Assembly (NCBI GenBank): GCA_002633005.1
Contig: NMRA01000828.1
Location: forward strand, 1 to 62,000
Direction of reading: 5' to 3'
Length of the DNA stretch: 62,000 nt
Source of the DNA: Phoronis australis
Taxonomy: Eukaryota > Phoronida > Phoronidae
Positions 58,260 to 62,000 of the stretch are shown piece after piece. Positions within the stretch are counted from its first letter, which is position 1. The number at the start of each line of letters is the position of its first letter. The notes beneath the pieces were generated by a model, which did not search any database, had not been told where the DNA came from, and saw only the letters and a list, made by a program, of their open reading frames with translations. The position numbers and the translations under genes are program-made.

Positions 58260-60279
58260 TGAGTAGGGTTTGTTTGAAGAAGCTTCAATTGACTTTACAA
58301 GGCTTGACTGCCGAAATCACCAAAAAATATCAGCAAACTTTGAGTATGGTCGTGTTTACGAACAAACGTTGCTTGTTGCAGACTCGGAGTTTGCCCGGTA
58401 ACCCCGCTTCTCTTATAGATCGCGCTTTCCGAAGTCAAATTAAGTAACTCGACTCAATACTCGAACCCGGGGTGTATTTTTGTTGAAGCGCATTTAGTCT
58501 TTTGTAAATGTCGCGGTGGTTTATACCGCTCATAATTTCTTTCTTTATTTTAGTGCTGTGTTTGTCTTTTTCAAGCTGATTTATTCCTGTAATTTTCTCA
58601 AGTTCATTGATAACGAGTGCTTGTCCCTTTGATCATCTTTATACCAGTTTACATTGTCGGCAAACTGAAGGAAATGTTTTTACTAAATCTTTCTCATGAT
58701 TCTTGAGGTAAATTTTCATGTATCGTTATCCAATCTACTTCTGGTTTAGTATTTTCGGTCAGTACATATGTCACATAATAAAAGAAGCAATTAACCTGCA
58801 GTTTAAAACCATGACCACCTAATTTAGCTGAGTATTCAAACAAGTGCATAGTTGTACACATAGTTTCAAAAACATTGGTAATGCATGGGCAGTGCAGCAC
58901 TGAAAAAAGTGGGAGGCTTAGCCCCCTCAGCCCCGGCCCCCCTGCCGGGCGTGGTGCATCACCTATACAGACCACGTGCGTGTAGCACTGAAAAAAGTGG
59001 GGGCTAAAGCCCCCCAGCCCAATAAGGCGCGCCGCCCATGTTTAATGCCACTCTATGGCAACAGTTTCAACTGTCTCGACACTCGCATTCATTATCACAG
59101 TCTCAGGCTTCGTGAGCACTCATTTTTTAGCATTGTAACGTTGCAGTACCTCCTCTGTCAAAGAACTTGTGTATTCGGAATACTTTTGCAAGCGCCAACA
59201 GCCAACTTCACAATGCAATGATCGAACATTTGGATGTTGAAGTTGCTAGTTACAGTTGAAAGATGCATTCTACTGCGAGTCAGTCGGTCGGATCATGTAG
59301 ATATGCGTTCCTTGTTTCCTAGCCTGACGTCATACGCTCACGTACAATATCTGCCGAAAGTGGCCTTAAGTCGAAAAATTTTTTCGATTCTTCTAGATCT
59401 CGTAACTAGCCCTGCTTGGCAGCCGGAAAACGCTTACTGTATATTTCAAACGAAGGTCTAAAGCAAGTTTGCATGCCCTGAAATTTGAGTGAGTTGTACC
59501 CGGACGTCCTTTTTGGAAAGTAGGTGTGTTTCACCAATTGAGAACCACAAAGTTTGTTTTGCATCGAAAATTCTACTCCCTAATGCAATATTACAACATT
59601 GTCGTCCAGCCACCGTTCAGTGGACGTCACCTGATTGCCGAGATACGCTAAATGAGCTCCCGTGCACACTCGTGAAAACTGGCCATTCAATTGCACGATT
59701 TTGCGTTGGCGAAAACTCTGTTTTTCCGATATATTCTTCTGTCTACAGAACGCACCAAGGACAAACTGCAGTTTATTCATTATCGTGCCAGCTCCGATAT
59801 GTGCCAGTTCAAGAAGCTGCACCCGATCGAGTGTCGAACTACAAATGACAAAGAAAATGCTGAAGATTAAAGGAATTAAAATGACAGCCAGTGCTTTCAT
59901 TAATCCATCAAATCTCCCATTTTTGCTTTGCATAAACCCATAGACAAAATCTTGGGGAACATCTACATGTAGTTCTCTCTCTAGTCATAGTGTGAGCGAC
60001 AAGTTAGAAGCTAAAACTGCGGCTTAAAAAACGACTTAACCGCGAACTTTTATTTGTAAATGAATGGGCGGAAATTCTAATTACAGCAAGTCTGTCGAAC
60101 TGCAGGTTTTGGTGGTTAGTGACAATTTTGGTCAGTCACGGTGTGAAAAATGTGCTCGGCAGAATACATAAAATGGGCTAATCACAATCGTAAAAAATAT
60201 TCGAAAATTAAATCGCTGTTAGGTATTGTATTAAAGCATGACTACGTTGAACTCCCTTTTGTCGCATGTTTATGGTTTG
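58260..60279. other. intergenic DNA between the tandem coiled-coil genes
   Basis: No gene recognised. It contains the palindromic element at 58885-59040; the open frames at 59489-59943 overlap on both strands without recognisable motifs. Confidence 0.5.
58885..59040. mobile_element. short palindromic element, copy 2
   Basis: Ends CATGGGCAGTGC and GCGCGCCGCCCATG, with two CACTGAAAAAAGTGGG blocks and GGGGGCTAAAGCCCCC. Longer than the copy at 21994 by an internal C-rich stretch. Confidence 0.5.
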
Positions 60280-62000
60280 CTATACGTGTGTTTTTCCTGA
60301 TCCAGAACTGTTAAATTCACTTCCACTTTCGGATCCGTGGCCCATACTCGACTCTTCAGCACTTGACCTTGAACTGACTGAAGGCTGAGTATCGGGGTGG
60401 GAACTGTGCCCTGTGACGTCACTGTCACCACGTGAAGCGAGCTCGGTCACGTCGGTATCTTGTTGTGTCAGCGACGCCGGGTGTTCGCCCAACTCTTCCA
60501 GCATTTCCCGTATCTCGTCTTCACGTTGTATTCTTTTTAACTGAAAGCATGAATGAATGTCTTTGCAGTCCTAACACAAATTACTTATTACTAACTATTA
60601 AGTAAATGATATAGCTTGGTATTAGCCTTTTGTTACCACAAACTTGTTTGAACACGCGGCTGAACTTTCGTGGACAACTTCATGATGTAAACAGTGACCA
60701 CCGTCTCTACTAGCTGGCACCGCCAGTAGGAGGGTGGAGCTCCTATAGGTGCATACGCCGGAAGCTTTTCGGCGATGCCTCGCACTGACTAAGACATCAA
60801 AGTCACGTTGTTATAAACACCTTTTGCGCATAGATGGACACCATAGGAGGCGTATGAAGCGTATGAAGCGCCTATAGGAGCTCCACTGACTCTACTGTCT
60901 ACTTCATGATGTAAACTCGCTCATACACTCTGTACAGTTTCCGATTTTTAATGTCCAAGTTGTAATACAAATTGCCAACAAGTTCAAATAATAGTAGCCC
61001 TATTTCAAGGGATGGCACGTGTCTCATCCTCGGGGCACATGGTAAATTGAACGTGGTGGAATGGAAATAAAGAGCGATATAAACGGAGACAACAGGTAGA
61101 ACGGTACACAAACAAAGACTGAGTAAACTGGCGCACGGTAGGAAGCCCACAAACGAACGGAGCTGGCTCTCGAAATATAATTATTATATTGACTTGTTTG
61201 TTAATATCTATTGACAATTTGCTTTACAAATGCACACCGGAAGATCGGAATTGTAGCCAACAGAAAGTACGNNNNNNNNNNNNNNNNNNNNNNNNNNNNN
61301 NNNNNNNNNNNNNNNNNNNNNNNNNNNNNNNNNNNNNNNNNNNNNNNNNNNNNNNNNNNNNNNNNNNNNNNNNNNNNNNNNNNNNNNNNNNNNNNNNNNN
61401 NNNNNNNNNNNNNNNNNNNNNNNNNNNNNNNNNNNNNNNNNNNNNNNNNNNNNNNNNNNNNNNNNNNNNNNNNNNNNNNNNNNNNNNNNNNNNNNNNNNN
61501 NNNNNNAAGGAGCAACTGTATACACCTGTGCAACAGAACGTACACTCAAGTTTTTGTCAATGAAAGGTTGCTACCAAACTGCACTGTATTCATACAGTAT
61601 GGCATTAACTGAGAACAGTTTTAATGACACATTTTCCGAAAGGATCCCCTTAGTTTCCGAAAATACGCCCTCTTCCCTACCGAAAATACGCCACTCTTTT
61701 CCGAAAATACTATCGGGCGTATTCGGTTTCATTTGACGTTTTTGAAAGGTCATTTTCCAAATATCCGCCCAAGGACCAATTTTCGGAAATTCCCGTTAGG
61801 TGACTTTAACTAAACGAGACAAGATCCTTACCTGATAGTGCACCAGTAATTTTCCATGTTGTGCTTTCTTTTTCAAATCTGTTATTTCCTTCAGTTTTCT
61901 CCTCAGACGTTTTACGTCGGTGTTTGCGCTTGTTGCACTCACGCAGGATGGAGACTTTTGGGCTTTTGCTTCTTCGTATTCCTTGTACGCTTCTAGTCGT
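60280..62000 (-). CDS. paralogous coiled-coil gene, last two exons (runs off the window)
   Basis: Exon 62000-61832 (open at the window edge, donor CAG|GTAAGG) encodes LEAYKEYEEAKAQKS, then VKRLRRKLKEITDLKKKAQH and GKLLVHYQ. Exon 60540-60280 (acceptor TGCTTTCAG) encodes LKRIQREDEIREMLEELGEH and a 65-residue serine/threonine/aspartate-rich tail ending in TAG at 60282-60280. The coiled-coil part and the intron position match the gene at 48733-57774, but that gene ends 12 residues after EIEELEE, so the long acidic-serine tail is specific to this paralogue. The intron contains a 235-base assembly gap (61272-61506) and a small MITE (60735-60885). Function unknown. Confidence 0.72.
60735..60885. mobile_element. 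small MITE nested in an inverted repeat
   Basis: Inverted ends TGGAGCTCCTATAGGTGC (60735) and GCGCCTATAGGAGCTCCA (60868-60885). It is part of a longer segment (60690-60868) that is repeated in inverted orientation at 57345-57500. Confidence 0.5.
61272..61506. other. assembly gap
   Basis: A run of 235 N in the intron of the partial coiled-coil gene. Apparent open frames crossing it mean nothing. Single N characters also occur at 888, 10334, 26471 and 35778. Confidence 0.99.

Noticed and set aside
59489-59943. Overlapping open frames of 90-119 codons on both strands
   Set aside because: No recognisable motif, and neither strand has splice or start context linking it to a neighbouring gene.
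61201-61612. Long open frames across the N run
   Set aside because: They are open only because N codons are not counted as stops.

Overview
This is AT-rich nuclear DNA from an animal. It has GT-AG spliced genes with short exons and kilobase introns, many minisatellites, and DNA transposons of Kolobok, hAT and MITE type plus a decayed Copia element. I cannot name the species. The gene content and the repeat style fit an invertebrate, perhaps a marine deuterostome, but that is weak inference. No bacterial, viral or organellar block is visible.

Gene 1 (+ strand, about 9.57-44.23 kb) is a ZBBX-type gene (zinc finger B-box domain protein, linked to motile cilia in other animals). I rebuilt 19 coding exons by hand. 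All intron phases agree and they give one open protein of about 880 residues: an N-terminal basic coiled coil, a B-box zinc finger split over two exons, a long serine/proline/basic middle, and an acidic C-terminus. Two internal blocks occur twice: 23609-25978 with 26472-28870, and 34831-35777 with 36067-37038. Both junctions are marked by a single N, and in each pair one copy has a repeat insertion that the other lacks. The simplest reading is two alleles placed in tandem by the assembler, not real exon duplication.

Gene 2 (- strand, 57774 to 48733) is a small five-exon gene for a 172-residue lysine-rich coiled-coil protein. Gene 3 (- strand, from beyond 62000 to 60280) is cut by the window edge. 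It shares with gene 2 the last coiled-coil segment and the exact intron position within it, so the two are a tandem paralogous pair. A near-perfect RFX X-box lies about 440 bp upstream of the gene 2 start codon.

Repeats. Two copies of a TTAA-flanked element with a THAP domain (Kolobok-like) lie at 5819-7505 and 53938-57164. The longer copy carries, on the opposite strand, an exon resembling the cytoplasmic ballast domain of P2X7. A dispersed modular repeat (9220-9530, 11400-12650, 25979-26470, 50440-51430) carries a CTCF-like core motif every 80-160 bp. Other repeats are hAT-like pieces, a 1.4 kb TIR element at 38573-39988, a MITE at 47832-48626, a SINE at 46125-46270, and several minisatellites with 24-38 bp units concentrated in gene 1 introns.

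Genes 1 and 2 may both serve cilia (known role of ZBBX; X-box at gene 2), but for gene 2 this is inference only.
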